Positions 7,465 to 16,539 are shown, counted from the stretch's first letter. The stretch: 38,318 nt of DNA from Rhodocyclus purpureus (GCF_016653115.1 NZ_NHRX01000012.1:60521-98838); one strand, 5' to 3'. Notes: generated from the letters alone by a model not told the origin. Numbers and translations: made by a program.

Positions 7465-9012
7465 ATGCGTCTCTTCCGCCTCATCCGGATTCTCAGCGTT
7501 TCCATTCGCTACGGCCTCGACGAGATGATCCTCGAGCACGAGCCGAGCGGTCGCCTCGCCGCGCTGTCGCGGACCTTCTTCTTCTGGCGCCAACTCTCGG
7601 CACCGCGCGCGGTGCGCCTGCGTCTCGCGCTCGAAGCGCTGGGGCCGATCTTCGTCAAGTTCGGCCAGGTGCTGTCGACGCGGCGCGACCTGATGCCCAC
7701 CGACATCGCCGACGAGTTGGCCAAGCTGCAGGACCGGGTGCCGCCGTTTCCGTCCGAGCTGGCACTCGCCGAAATCGAGCGTGCCTACGGGCGACCGGCC
7801 GCCGCCGTCTTCGCCGAATTCGACCCGGCGCCGGTCGCCTCGGCATCGATCGCGCAGGTGCATTTCGCGAAGCTGCGCCCCGATGACGGCGGCCATGAGG
7901 TCGCCGTCAAGATCCTGCGCCCGGCGATGCGCAGCGTCATCAGGCACGACCTCGGGCTGCTCGACACTTTCGCCGCGCTGCTCGAAAAGGTCTGGTCCGA
8001 CGGCCGCCGCCTGCGTCCGCGCGAGGTGGTCGCCGAGTTCGCCAAGTACCTCTACGACGAACTCGACCTGATGCGCGAGGCCGCCAACTGCTCGCAACTG
8101 CGGCGCAACTTCACCGGTTCGAAGATCCTGCAGGTGCCCGAGGTGTATTGGGACCTGTGCACGCCGACGGTGATGGTGATGGAGCGCATGCGTGGCATCC
8201 CGATCAGCCAGACCGACGCGCTGATCGAGGCCGGCATCGACCTGCCGGCCCTGTCGCGCGCCGGCGTCGAAATCTTCTTCACGCAGGTCTTCCGCGACGG
8301 CTTCTTCCACGCCGACATGCATCCCGGCAACATCTTCGTCGCCACCGACGCGGCGCATCACGGCAGTTACATCGCACTCGACTTCGGCATCGTCGGCACG
8401 CTCACCGACGTCGACAAGAATTACCTGGCGCAGAACTTCCTCGCCTTCTTCCGCCGCGACTACAAGCGCGTCGCGCTGGCCCACGTCGAGGCCGGCTGGG
8501 CACCGGCCGACACGCGCATCGACGAGTTCGAGGCGGCGATCCGCGCCGTCTGCGAGCCGGTCTTCGACCGGCCGCTGAAGGACATCTCCTTCGGCAAGGT
8601 TCTGCTGCGCCTGTTCCAGACCTCGCGCCGCTTCAACGTCGAGATCCAGCCACAGCTCGTGATGCTGCAGAAGACCCTGCTCAACATCGAGGGACTCGGC
8701 CGCCAGCTCGACCCCAATCTCGACCTGTGGAAGACGGCGAAACCCTTCCTCGAAACCTGGATGCACGAGCAGATCGGCTGGCGCGCCTTCGTCGACGGCG
8801 TCAAGCGCGAGGCGCCGTACTGGGCGAAGGCACTGCCGGCCCTGCCGCGCCTCGTGCATCAGTCGCTGGAAAGGCCGCAGCACGCCGATCCGTCCCCGCT
8901 GCTCGCCGACATCGCCGCCAGCCAGCGTCGGCAGAACACCCTGCTCGGCGTCATCGCGCTGCTGCTCGCGGCGCTGCTGGTCCTGGCATTGTGGGGGCCT
9001 CATGCTTATTGA
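7465..9012 (+). CDS. ubiB: UbiB, atypical kinase-like ATPase of ubiquinone synthesis
   Basis: A 515-residue ABC1/ADCK/UbiB-family protein. The family signature KxGQ is present at K65-F-G-Q68, followed by the alanine-rich nucleotide loop (ASASIAQVH), the catalytic HADMHPGN and ALDFG metal-binding motif, and two C-terminal transmembrane helices (about residues 472-512). UbiB is a membrane-associated ATPase thought to help extract or deliver hydrophobic ubiquinone intermediates in both aerobic and anaerobic synthesis. It is divergent from argS with a 155-bp gap and is not next to ubiE/ubiJ as in E. coli. Its role complements ubiUVT on the opposite strand about 4 kb away. Confidence 0.95.
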   Translation: MRLFRLIRILSVSIRYGLDEMILEHEPSGRLAALSRTFFFWRQLSAPRAVRLRLALEALGPIFVKFGQVLSTRRDLMPTDIADELAKLQDRVPPFPSELALAEIERAYGRPAAAVFAEFDPAPVASASIAQVHFAKLRPDDGGHEVAVKILRPAMRSVIRHDLGLLDTFAALLEKVWSDGRRLRPREVVAEFAKYLYDELDLMREAANCSQLRRNFTGSKILQVPEVYWDLCTPTVMVMERMRGIPISQTDALIEAGIDLPALSRAGVEIFFTQVFRDGFFHADMHPGNIFVATDAAHHGSYIALDFGIVGTLTDVDKNYLAQNFLAFFRRDYKRVALAHVEAGWAPADTRIDEFEAAIRAVCEPVFDRPLKDISFGKVLLRLFQTSRRFNVEIQPQLVMLQKTLLNIEGLGRQLDPNLDLWKTAKPFLETWMHEQIGWRAFVDGVKREAPYWAKALPALPRLVHQSLERPQHADPSPLLADIAASQRRQNTLLGVIALLLAALLVLALWGPHAY

Positions 9013-9031
9013 CCGGGACTTGAATATTGTT

Positions 9032-9103
9032 CCTCCGTTCGCCCCGAGCTTGTCGAAGGGCGTTGCCCGCACCGTGCTTCGACAGGCTCAGCCCGAACGG
9101 AGG
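9032..9103. repeat. Imperfect inverted repeat behind ubiB
   Basis: Left arm 9032-9060 begins CCTCCGTTCG and ends GTCGAAGGG; right arm 9076-9103 is its near complement, containing GCTTCGACAGGCTCAGCCCG. The outer 10 bp and the inner GTCGAAG pair perfectly. This TTCGACAGGCTCAGCCCGAA-type sequence is a widespread dispersed repeat in proteobacterial genomes. Lying 20 bp after the ubiB stop, it could form a strong hairpin in the ubiB transcript. Confidence 0.75.
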
Positions 9104-9179
9104 GTGGTGAATTAAAAGCCGGGTTAACAGCCATGGCGACTTGCGCCACACCAGAGCATGAAACGCATCCATTCGCTTC

Positions 9180-9665
9180 CGTCATTGCCAGGCGCGCAGC
9201 GCCGTGGCAATCGAGTTCGTTCTTCTGTCTCCTCGCCCTTGGAAGCTATCCACGGGCAAGCCGATACCAGCCCTACGCACTGGATCGCCACGCCCTGCGG
9301 GCTCGCGATGACGGTTACGGTCTCGGCCCCTCTCCATGCACTGCTGGCACCGCCGTCATTGCGAGGCGCGCAGCGCCGTGGCGATCGAGTTCGTTCTTCT
9401 GTCTCCTCGCCCTTGGAAGCCATCCACGGGCAAGCCGATACCAGCCCTACGCACTGGATCGCCACGCCCTGCGGGCTCGCGATGACGGTTACGGTCTCGG
9501 CCCCTCTCCATGCACTGCTGGCACCGCCGTCATTGCGAGGCGCGCAGCGCCGTGGCAATCCAGTTCGCTCTTCCGTCTCCTCACCCTTGGCAGCCATCCA
9601 CGGGCAAGCCGATACCAGCCCTACGCACTGGATCGCCACGCCCTGCGGGCTCGCGATGACGAGTT
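9180..9665. repeat. Second tandem array, 174-bp units, same family as 1-705 but inverted
   Basis: Units begin GTCATTGC(C/G)AGGCGCGCAGC at 9181, 9355 and 9529 (exact 174-bp spacing); the third is cut off after its second arm near 9661. Each unit has an arm beginning GTCATTGCGAGGCGCG and a facing arm ending GGGCTCGCGATGACG. Reverse-complemented, the arms and the adjacent GTGCGTAGGGCTG match the third 208-bp unit of the first array, so the two arrays are the same repeat family in opposite orientations. The interval 9013-9720 holds nothing else apart from the inverted repeat behind ubiB. Confidence 0.9.
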
Positions 9666-9720
9666 GCTGATCCGGGCTGCGGCCTCATCCCCTCGCATTT
9701 TCACGTTAACGTAAGATCCT

Positions 9721-11196
9721 ATGCTCGTCTGGTTCGTCGCCTTCTACCTCGTTGCTTCGGTCGGCGTCGGCCTCTGGGCGGCGACGCGGGTGCATAACGC
9801 CAAGGATTTTGCGGTCGCCGGGCGCAGCCTGCCGCTGCCCGTGGTGACCGCGACCGTCTTCGCGACCTGGTTCGGCGCCGAAGCCGTGTTCGGCGTCTCG
9901 GCGACCTTCGTCGAGGAGGGCCTGCGCGGCGTCGTCGCCGACCCGTTCGGGGCGAGCCTGTGCCTGGTGCTGGCCGGTCTTTTCTACGGGCTGATGCTGT
10001 ACAAGCTCAACCTGCTCACGCTCGGCGACTTTTTCCGCGGCCGCTACAACCGTACGGTCGAGGTGCTGACCACGCTGTGCATCGTCGTTTCCTACTTGGG
10101 CTGGGTGTCGGCGCAGATCAAGGCGCTCGGGCTGGTGCTCAACGTCGTCACCGACGGCGCCCTCCCGGTCGAGGCCGGGATGATCCTCGGCGCGGCGATC
10201 GTCCTCACCTACACGACCTTCGGCGGCATGCTCTCGGTGGCGGTGCTCGACTTCGTGCAGATGGGCCTGGTCATGGGCGGCATGCTGTTCATCGCCTGGC
10301 TGGTGTCGGGGATGACCGGTGGCGTCGTCGTCGTCGTCGAGCACGCGGCGGCGGCCGGCAAGCTCGACTTCTTCCCCGAGGCCAGGCTCTCCGAGTGGCT
10401 TGCCTTCCTCGCCGCGTGGCTGACGATGATGCTCGGATCGATCCCGCAGCAGGACGTCTTCCAGCGTATCTCCTCGGCGAAGAGCGCCAAGGTCGCGATC
10501 TGGGGTTCGCTGCTCGGCGGCGCCCTCTACTTCTGCTTTGCCTTCGTGCCGATGTACATCGCCTACGCGGCGACACTGATCGCTCCCGAGCAGTTCGGCG
10601 CGCTGATCGAGTCCGACCCGCAACGCGTGCTGCCGACCTTGGTCATGCAGTACACGCCGCTGTTCGCGCAGGCGATCTTCTTCGGTGCGGTGCTGGCGGC
10701 GATCATGAACTGCTCCTCGGCGACCTTGCTGGCGCCGTCGGTCGCCTTCTCCGAGAACATCGTGCGCGGCTTCTACCCCGGCATCAGCGACCGCGCCTTC
10801 CTGCGCCTGATGCGCTTCACCATCGTCGGCTTCACCGGCGTCGTCCTCGTCGTCGCGCTCGCCAGCAACGCCTCGATCTTCCAGATGGTCGAAAGCGCGT
10901 ACAAGGTCACCCTCGTCGGTGTCTTCGTCCCGCTCGTCTTCGGCGCCTTCTGGAAGCGCGCGACGACGCAGGGGGCGCTGGCGGCGGTCGGCGGCGGCGT
11001 CGTCTCCTGGCTGCTGCTCGAGGTGCTGGTCGGTGACGAAAGTCTGGTGCCGCCGCAACTGCTCGGCCTGGCGGTGAGCATGCTCGGCATGGTCGCCGGA
11101 TCGCTGCTGGCGCAACGGGTCGGCCGGCTGCCGCGGGGCGAGCCCGACCGGCAGCGGCATCTCGCCGAGCCGCTGCCGCGCCATCCGGAAATGTGA
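9721..11196 (+). CDS. Sodium:solute symporter family transporter
   Basis: A 491-residue polytopic membrane protein of the SSS family, with about 13 hydrophobic helices. Family features are the DFAVAGRSLPL segment after helix 1, the GAEAVFG/TYTTFGGM region and the conserved QRxxSAK motif (QRISSAKSAKVA). It should import an organic solute or ion with Na+ or H+; the substrate cannot be predicted. Its stop codon overlaps the start of a hybrid histidine kinase (GTGA at 11193-11196), so transport and sensing are coupled. There is no clear ribosome site before the ATG at 9721, which follows the repeat array by about 55 bp. Confidence 0.88.
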   Translation: MLVWFVAFYLVASVGVGLWAATRVHNAKDFAVAGRSLPLPVVTATVFATWFGAEAVFGVSATFVEEGLRGVVADPFGASLCLVLAGLFYGLMLYKLNLLTLGDFFRGRYNRTVEVLTTLCIVVSYLGWVSAQIKALGLVLNVVTDGALPVEAGMILGAAIVLTYTTFGGMLSVAVLDFVQMGLVMGGMLFIAWLVSGMTGGVVVVVEHAAAAGKLDFFPEARLSEWLAFLAAWLTMMLGSIPQQDVFQRISSAKSAKVAIWGSLLGGALYFCFAFVPMYIAYAATLIAPEQFGALIESDPQRVLPTLVMQYTPLFAQAIFFGAVLAAIMNCSSATLLAPSVAFSENIVRGFYPGISDRAFLRLMRFTIVGFTGVVLVVALASNASIFQMVESAYKVTLVGVFVPLVFGAFWKRATTQGALAAVGGGVVSWLLLEVLVGDESLVPPQLLGLAVSMLGMVAGSLLAQRVGRLPRGEPDRQRHLAEPLPRHPEM

Positions 11197-14078
11197 AGTT
11201 CATGTTAGCGGCTCGCGTGCTCTCCCGGTGGCGGGACTGGTGGTTGGGTTCCCTGCGCACCCGACTGGTGGCGCTCAGCCTGACCCCCCTGCTGGTCGCG
11301 TTTCCGCTGATCATCGCCATCCTCGTCGCCCTGGGGGGAACCAGTTTCGCGCGCCTCCTGGCCACCAATGCGCTCGACAAGGCCAACGGCGCGCACAACT
11401 ACCTCGACCAGGTCAGCGAACGTGGAGTGGCGCACCTCAGGCAGATGAGCAGCGCGGAATTGCCGCAGCTGCTCGCAGCCCATCTCGCCGGCAAGGGTCG
11501 CAGCGAGGCGCTCGATCAGCTGCTGTCCTTGAAGGCCGATAGCGAGGGTTACGATTTCCTGATCGTCGCCGACGAAGCCGGGAAGATCATCGCTTCGAGC
11601 ACGGGAAGCGAGGCGGGTGCGCGCCTGCCCGACAGCTTCGTGTTCAGGCAGGCCAGTGCCGGCATTCCCGCCAGCGCCTACGAGATCCTGAACGCCGCCG
11701 AACTGAGGACCATCTCGCCGCAACTGGCGAGTCGGGCGCGCATCGATCTGTCGCCGGCTGCCGACAGCGCGGGCGGCGCCGAAGAGCGCGGCCTGCTCAT
11801 CCAGTTCGCCACGCATCTCCCCTTGTCCGGACGCTATCCTAACCTCGTCGTCGTCGGCGGCATCCTGCTCAACCGGAATTCAGCACTGATCGACCGCATC
11901 CGCGATGTCGTCTATCCACTCGACGATCGGGTCAGGCTCGACGCAGGAACGACCAGCATCTTCCTCGACGACGTGCGCGTGGCCACCAATCTCCGCTCGG
12001 CTGACGGCCAGCGTGCGCTCGGTAGCCGCGCCAGCCCCGAAGTTAGCGCCGAGGTCCTGGTGCGCGGGGGGGCCTTCGCCAACCCGGGCATCGAGTTCGA
12101 CGTCCCGCAGATCTCCGGTTGCCGGGCCATCGGCGACGGTGATGCCCGGCGCATCGGCATGCTCTGCACCGGCTTCCCGCGCGCGCCGTATGTCCGCGAC
12201 CGACTGATCCTGCTCGGCAGTGTCGCCGCCCTGCTGGCGATGACCCTGCTCGCGCTGACGCTGGTCAACCTGCGCAGCACGGGCGCCATCACCCGCCGCA
12301 TCGGCCAGATCTCCGACGCCATGAGCGCCGTGCGCAACGGCGATCGCTCGCTGCGCATCGGACCGCTCGGCGCGAAGGACGAGATCGCCGGCCTGGCCGC
12401 GCATTTCAACGGACTGGTCGACACGCTGGCCGCGAAGGAGCAGCAGCAGCGTCAGGCGGAGGCGGCGATCGTCGCCGAGGCGTCACGCCGCCGCGCGCTG
12501 TTCGAACACCTGCGCGAAGGACTCGTCGTCCTCAACGACGACGGCAGCGTCTTCGAAGTCAATCGCAAGTTCGCCGAGATGCTCGGCTACGGCAACGAAG
12601 AGGCCTTGCGCCTGCATGTCTCGGACTGGTCGGCTGATACCACGCCGGGAGAAGTGCCCGCCGAGATTCGCGCGGTCGGCACGCAGGGGACGCTTTTCCA
12701 GACCCTCTACCGGCGCAAGGACGGCAGCACCTACGCGGTCGAGGTCAGTGCGACCCGCATCGAATGGGACGGCAGGCAATACCTGCTCTGCATCGTCTAT
12801 GACATCACCGAACGCCTGCGCCTGGCGGGCGAACTCGAACAGCATCGCGACAAGCTGCAGGCCCTGGTCGAGGCGCGCACGCTGGAACTGGCAGTCGCGC
12901 TCGACGAGGCGCAGAGCGCCAACCGCGCCAAGAGCCATTTCCTGGCGACGATGAGCCACGAGATCCGCACGCCGATGAACGGCATTCTCGGCATGGCGCA
13001 GTTGCTGCTGGAGCCGGGACTCAAGGAAAGCGAACGCCTCGACTACGCCAGGGTGATCATCGGCTCGGGGCGGACGCTGCTGAGCTTGCTCAACGACATC
13101 CTCGACCTGTCCAAGGTCGAAGCGGGGAAGGTCACGCTGGAGTCGACCGAGTTCAATGGTGGCGTGCTGCTGCAGGAGGTCGAGGCGCTGTTTGCCGCTG
13201 GCGCACAGGCGAAGGGGATCAGCCTGCGGGCGCGCTGGAAAGGCGCCGGCGGCTGCCGCTACAAGGGTGACGCGCATCGCCTGAAGCAGATGCTGTCCAA
13301 CCTCGTCGGCAATGCGATCAAGTTCACCGTGCGCGGCCAGGTGCGCGTCGAAGCCCGGGAGATCGAGCGCAGCGGCGGCTTTGCCGTGCTCGAGTTCGCC
13401 GTCGCCGATAGCGGCATCGGCATCGCTGCCGACAAGTTGCCGCTGCTCTTCAACACGTTTTCGCAGGCCGACAGCTCGACGACGCGCCAGTTCGGCGGTA
13501 CCGGACTGGGCCTGTCGATCGTGCGCAGCCTGGCGCGCCTGATGGGCGGCGACGTCGGGGTCGCCAGCGAAGAAGGCAAGGGCAGCCGCTTCTGGTTCCG
13601 CGTCCGCGTCGAGCGGGTCGATTCGGCCACGGACTGCCGGGAGTGCGAGCTCCCCTGCCGGACGGAGAAGTCGGCACCGGCGCTGCGCTTTTCCGGTCGC
13701 GTGCTGGCGGTCGACGACAACCGTGTCAACCGCATGCTGCTGCGCGCGATGCTGGTGAAGATGGGGCTTGAGGTCAGCGAAGCCGAGGACGGCCAGCAAG
13801 CCGTCGACGCGGTGACGCGCGGCGCAGAGGTCGATCTGGTGTTCATGGACATCCAGATGCCTGTGCTCGACGGCCTGGCGGCGACCCGGCGCATCCGCGC
13901 GTGGGAGCAGGAGAACGGGCGGCAGCCGCTGCCGATCGTCGCCCTGACCGCGGATGCCTTCGCGGAACGTCGGAGGCAGGCGCTGGACTGCGGCATGGAC
14001 GATCTCCTGACCAAACCCTACGAGATCGACGCGATCCGCGCGCTGATCGCGCGCTGGTTGCCCGAGCAGGCTTCCTGA
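11193..14078 (+). CDS. Hybrid sensor histidine kinase (periplasmic sensor, HAMP, PAS, HisKA, HATPase, REC)
   Basis: A 961-residue membrane sensor. Order: TM1 (about 24-50), a large periplasmic cache-like sensor (about 51-327), TM2 (about 330-353), HAMP (about 354-409), PAS (about 424-540), HisKA with phospho-acceptor H589 in MSHEIRTPMNG, HATPase with N-box NAIKFT (about 706), DSGIG (about 738) and GGTGLGLS (about 767), and a C-terminal receiver domain with phospho-acceptor D886 in FMDIQMP. No DNA-binding output is present, so a separate phosphotransfer protein or regulator is needed and none is adjacent. The GTG start overlaps the symporter stop; ATG at 11202 is an alternative. The kinase probably reports on the transported solute or its flux. 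Confidence 0.92.
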   Translation: MKFMLAARVLSRWRDWWLGSLRTRLVALSLTPLLVAFPLIIAILVALGGTSFARLLATNALDKANGAHNYLDQVSERGVAHLRQMSSAELPQLLAAHLAGKGRSEALDQLLSLKADSEGYDFLIVADEAGKIIASSTGSEAGARLPDSFVFRQASAGIPASAYEILNAAELRTISPQLASRARIDLSPAADSAGGAEERGLLIQFATHLPLSGRYPNLVVVGGILLNRNSALIDRIRDVVYPLDDRVRLDAGTTSIFLDDVRVATNLRSADGQRALGSRASPEVSAEVLVRGGAFANPGIEFDVPQISGCRAIGDGDARRIGMLCTGFPRAPYVRDRLILLGSVAALLAMTLLALTLVNLRSTGAITRRIGQISDAMSAVRNGDRSLRIGPLGAKDEIAGLAAHFNGLVDTLAAKEQQQRQAEAAIVAEASRRRALFEHLREGLVVLNDDGSVFEVNRKFAEMLGYGNEEALRLHVSDWSADTTPGEVPAEIRAVGTQGTLFQTLYRRKDGSTYAVEVSATRIEWDGRQYLLCIVYDITERLRLAGELEQHRDKLQALVEARTLELAVALDEAQSANRAKSHFLATMSHEIRTPMNGILGMAQLLLEPGLKESERLDYARVIIGSGRTLLSLLNDILDLSKVEAGKVTLESTEFNGGVLLQEVEALFAAGAQAKGISLRARWKGAGGCRYKGDAHRLKQMLSNLVGNAIKFTVRGQVRVEAREIERSGGFAVLEFAVADSGIGIAADKLPLLFNTFSQADSSTTRQFGGTGLGLSIVRSLARLMGGDVGVASEEGKGSRFWFRVRVERVDSATDCRECELPCRTEKSAPALRFSGRVLAVDDNRVNRMLLRAMLVKMGLEVSEAEDGQQAVDAVTRGAEVDLVFMDIQMPVLDGLAATRRIRAWEQENGRQPLPIVALTADAFAERRRQALDCGMDDLLTKPYEIDAIRALIARWLPEQAS

Positions 14079-14136
14079 ATCCGGCTGGCGCGCGCGGGCT
14101 TGCCCAGCGGCGCGCGCTTCCGTTATTCTCGCCGCC

Positions 14137-14991
14137 ATGCACCTCGTCCTCATCAGCGGGCTGTCCGGCTCCGGCAAGTCGATCGCCCTCCACGTCCTGG
14201 AGGATGCTGGCTATTACTGCGTCGACAACCTGCCGCTGCAGCTGCTGCCGGCGCTGGTCGAGCAACTCGCGCGCCAGGGAATCGACAAGTTCGCGGTGGC
14301 CATCGACATCCGCGGCGGCGACAGCATCGCCATGCTGCCGCGGCAACTCGAGGCGCTGCGCAGCACCGAACTCGACGTGCAGTTCCTCTTCCTCGACGCC
14401 AGGAACGAAACCCTGCTCAAGCGCTATTCCGAGACGCGCCGGCGGCATCCGCTGGCGCTCGGCGAGCGGACGCTGGCCGAGGCGATCGTCGAGGAAAGAG
14501 CGCGCCTCGAAGCGCTGGCGGCGCTCGGGCACCACATCGATACCAGCGACGTCAAGCCGAACGCCCTGCGCGAGTGGGTGCGCCAGTTCGTCGCCGCCGA
14601 ACCCGGCCAGGGGCTGACCCTGCTCTTCGAGTCCTTCGGCTTCAAGCACGGCATCCCGCTCGACGCCGACCTCGTCTTCGACGTCCGCTGCCTGCCCAAC
14701 CCGTACTACGACGAAGTCCTGCGCCCGCAGACCGGCCGCGACGCGGCGGTGGCCGACTACCTCGAACGCCAGCCCGAGGTCCTGCGCATGCGCGACGACA
14801 TCGCGCGCTTCGTTGCCGACTGGCTGCCCTCGTACATCGCCGACAGCCGCAACTACCTGACCGTCGCCATCGGCTGCACCGGCGGCCAGCATCGCTCGGT
14901 CTATCTCGCCGAGTGGCTCGGCCGCGCCTTCCGCGCCCGCGCCCGCGTCCTCGTCCGTCACCGCCAGGTCACGCCGCTCGGCGCCGCCTGA
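14137..14991 (+). CDS. rapZ: RapZ, RNase adapter / nucleotide-binding protein
   Basis: A 284-residue P-loop protein of the RapZ/YvcJ family. Walker A is GLSGSGKS at residues 8-15, followed by the family stretch CVDNLP and the C-terminal RapZ domain with GCTGGQHRSVYL. In Enterobacteria RapZ binds GlcN6P and directs RNase E to the GlmZ sRNA; in other Proteobacteria it is a conserved nucleotide-binding protein, often near PTS or hprK genes, which are not seen here. Its stop overlaps the next start (TGATG at 14989-14993), indicating translational coupling to the NusG-II protein. Confidence 0.94.
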   Translation: MHLVLISGLSGSGKSIALHVLEDAGYYCVDNLPLQLLPALVEQLARQGIDKFAVAIDIRGGDSIAMLPRQLEALRSTELDVQFLFLDARNETLLKRYSETRRRHPLALGERTLAEAIVEERARLEALAALGHHIDTSDVKPNALREWVRQFVAAEPGQGLTLLFESFGFKHGIPLDADLVFDVRCLPNPYYDEVLRPQTGRDAAVADYLERQPEVLRMRDDIARFVADWLPSYIADSRNYLTVAIGCTGGQHRSVYLAEWLGRAFRARARVLVRHRQVTPLGAA

Positions 14992-15365
14992 TGTCCTGGC
15001 TCGCCTTCGTGCGCCCCGGCGACTGGCTGGTCGCCGCCGCCGGCGCCGCGCTCGTCGCCGTCTCGTTCCCGCTCGCCTGGCAGGCGGGCGTCGCCGAAAA
15101 GGCGATCGTTCGCGCCGGCGGTAAGGTCTTCGCCGAACTCGACCTCGGCCGCGAGCAGCGCATCGAGGTTCCCGGTCCGCTCGGGACGACGACAATCGCC
15201 GTCGAACGGCGGCGCGTCCGCGTCGTCTCCGACCCCGGTCCGCGCCAGTACTGCGTGCGCCAGGGCTGGCTGCAGCGCCCAGGCGAGATCGCGCTGTGCG
15301 CGCCGAATCAGGTCAGCGTGCAGGTGAAGGGCAGCCGGGAGGCGTATGACTCGCTCAATTACTGA
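14991..15365 (+). CDS. NusG domain II-containing membrane-anchored protein
   Basis: A 124-residue protein with one N-terminal membrane helix (about residues 10-33) and a small beta-rich C-terminal domain (about 42-120), the NusG domain II-like fold, marked here by VVSDPGPRQYCVRQGWLQ and IALCAPNQVSV. In many anaerobes and facultative bacteria this family sits beside Gx transporter genes, as here; the pair is often found near flavin-transferase or electron-transfer genes, but its biochemical job is not settled. It overlaps rapZ by one base, and the Gx transporter follows after 6 bp with a GAGGACGC ribosome site. Confidence 0.85.
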   Translation: MSWLAFVRPGDWLVAAAGAALVAVSFPLAWQAGVAEKAIVRAGGKVFAELDLGREQRIEVPGPLGTTTIAVERRRVRVVSDPGPRQYCVRQGWLQRPGEIALCAPNQVSVQVKGSREAYDSLNY

Positions 15366-15371
15366 GGACGC

Positions 15372-15929
15372 ATGAGCCGACTGACGCTGGCGACGACGCC
15401 CGAGGACCACCGCATCGCGCAGCTGGCGGCGGCGGCGGTCGGCCTGTCGCTGATCGACGCGGCGATCCCCCTGCCGCTACCGGGGGTCAAGCCGGGGCTC
15501 GCCAACATCGTCACCATGATCGTGCTGGCGCGCTACGGCTGGCGCACGGCGGCCTGGGTGAGCGCGCTGCGCGTTGTCGCCGGCGGCCTGATGCTCGGGC
15601 AGTTTCTCGCGCCCGGCTTCTTCCTGAGCCTCTCCGGAGCGGTCGGCAGTCTCGTCGTGCTGGCCTTCGCGTACCGCCTGCCGCGGCGCTGGTTCGGCCC
15701 GGTGAGCTGGAGCATCTTCGCGGCCTTCGCACACATCGGCAGCCAGTTGCTGCTGGCGCGGCTGTGGCTGATCCCGCACAACGGTGTTTTCTACCTGGCG
15801 CCTTTCTTCTTCGTCGCTGCGCTCGGCTTCGGTATCATCAACGGCCTGATTGCCGCGCGCCTGCTCGCCGAAAGCGAGGGCGAGAGCAGCGGCGCGCCGC
15901 CCACCGCTTCCGGAGCCTCCCATGCCTGA
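15372..15929 (+). CDS. Gx transporter family membrane protein
   Basis: A 185-residue polytopic membrane protein with about five hydrophobic segments, of the family annotated as Gx transporter or heptaprenyl diphosphate synthase component I. Recognisable parts are the early IPLPLPGVKPGLANI motif and the later GIINGLIAARLL helix. It has the look of ECF-type substrate-binding S components, so a small-molecule transport role is possible; prenyl synthase activity by itself is unlikely. Its last codons overlap the ubiX start by 8 bp, tying it to prenyl-flavin synthesis. Confidence 0.83.
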   Translation: MSRLTLATTPEDHRIAQLAAAAVGLSLIDAAIPLPLPGVKPGLANIVTMIVLARYGWRTAAWVSALRVVAGGLMLGQFLAPGFFLSLSGAVGSLVVLAFAYRLPRRWFGPVSWSIFAAFAHIGSQLLLARLWLIPHNGVFYLAPFFFVAALGFGIINGLIAARLLAESEGESSGAPPTASGASHA

Positions 15930-16539
15930 AACCGTCTGCCTCGCGCTCACCGGCGCGTCCGGAATGCCCTACGGGATCCGCCTGCTCGAGTGCCTGCTCG
16001 CGGCCGGTTGCCGCGTCCAGCTGCTCTATTCGCAGGCGGCGCAGATCGTCGCCCGCCAGGAGATGGACCTCGAACTGCCGTCGCGCCCGGCCGAGGTCGC
16101 GGCACTGCTGCGCGAACGCTATTCCGCGCTGCCGGGTAGGCTGGAGGTCTATGGGCGTGAGGAATGGTTCGCGCCGGTCGCCAGCGGCTCGAACCCGCCC
16201 GACGCGATGGTGATCTGCCCGTGCTCGATGGGTACCCTGGCGGCGATCGCGCAAGGCCTCGCCGACAAGCTGATCGAACGCGCCGCCGACGTCGTCCTCA
16301 AGGAAGGTCGCAAGCTGGTGCTGGTGCCGCGCGAGACGCCGTTCTCGGCGATCCACCTCGAAAACATGCTGCGCCTGTCGCGCGCCGGCGCCGTCATCCT
16401 GCCGCCCAACCCCGGCTTCTACCAGCGGCCGCAGAGCGTCGCCGAGGTCGTCGACTTCGTCGTTGCGCGCATCCTCGACCAGCTGCGCGTGCCGCATGCG
16501 CTGCTGCGGCGCTGGGGCGAGGAGGGGCCCGCCGCCTGA
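15922..16539 (+). CDS. ubiX: UbiX flavin prenyltransferase
   Basis: A 205-residue flavin prenyltransferase that joins dimethylallyl phosphate to FMN, making prenyl-FMN for UbiD-type decarboxylases such as the one in ubiquinone synthesis. Family motifs are ALTGASGMPYG (FMN-binding, N-terminus), CPCSMGTLAAIAQG, and PRETPFSAIHLENML with the phosphate-binding arginine. The start at 15922 (MPETVCLALTG) fits the family; a longer frame to 15850 is arginine/proline-rich and lies inside the Gx gene. No ubiD is in the window. The gene is convergent with osmC, with 29 bp between the stops. Confidence 0.95.
   Translation: MPETVCLALTGASGMPYGIRLLECLLAAGCRVQLLYSQAAQIVARQEMDLELPSRPAEVAALLRERYSALPGRLEVYGREEWFAPVASGSNPPDAMVICPCSMGTLAAIAQGLADKLIERAADVVLKEGRKLVLVPRETPFSAIHLENMLRLSRAGAVILPPNPGFYQRPQSVAEVVDFVVARILDQLRVPHALLRRWGEEGPAA

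Noticed and set aside
7351-9072. A 573-codon open frame on the minus strand opposite ubiB
   Set aside because: It is a GC-rich shadow of the well-supported ubiB gene; composition is arginine/glutamine-heavy with no domain, and it runs into the argS promoter region.
9703-9712. Palindrome ACGTTAACGT just before the symporter
   Set aside because: Short, no known regulator match and no promoter elements placed around it; could be chance.
15850-15921. Upstream extension of the ubiX frame
   Set aside because: It is arginine/proline-rich, lies within the Gx transporter gene and is not part of the flavin prenyltransferase fold.
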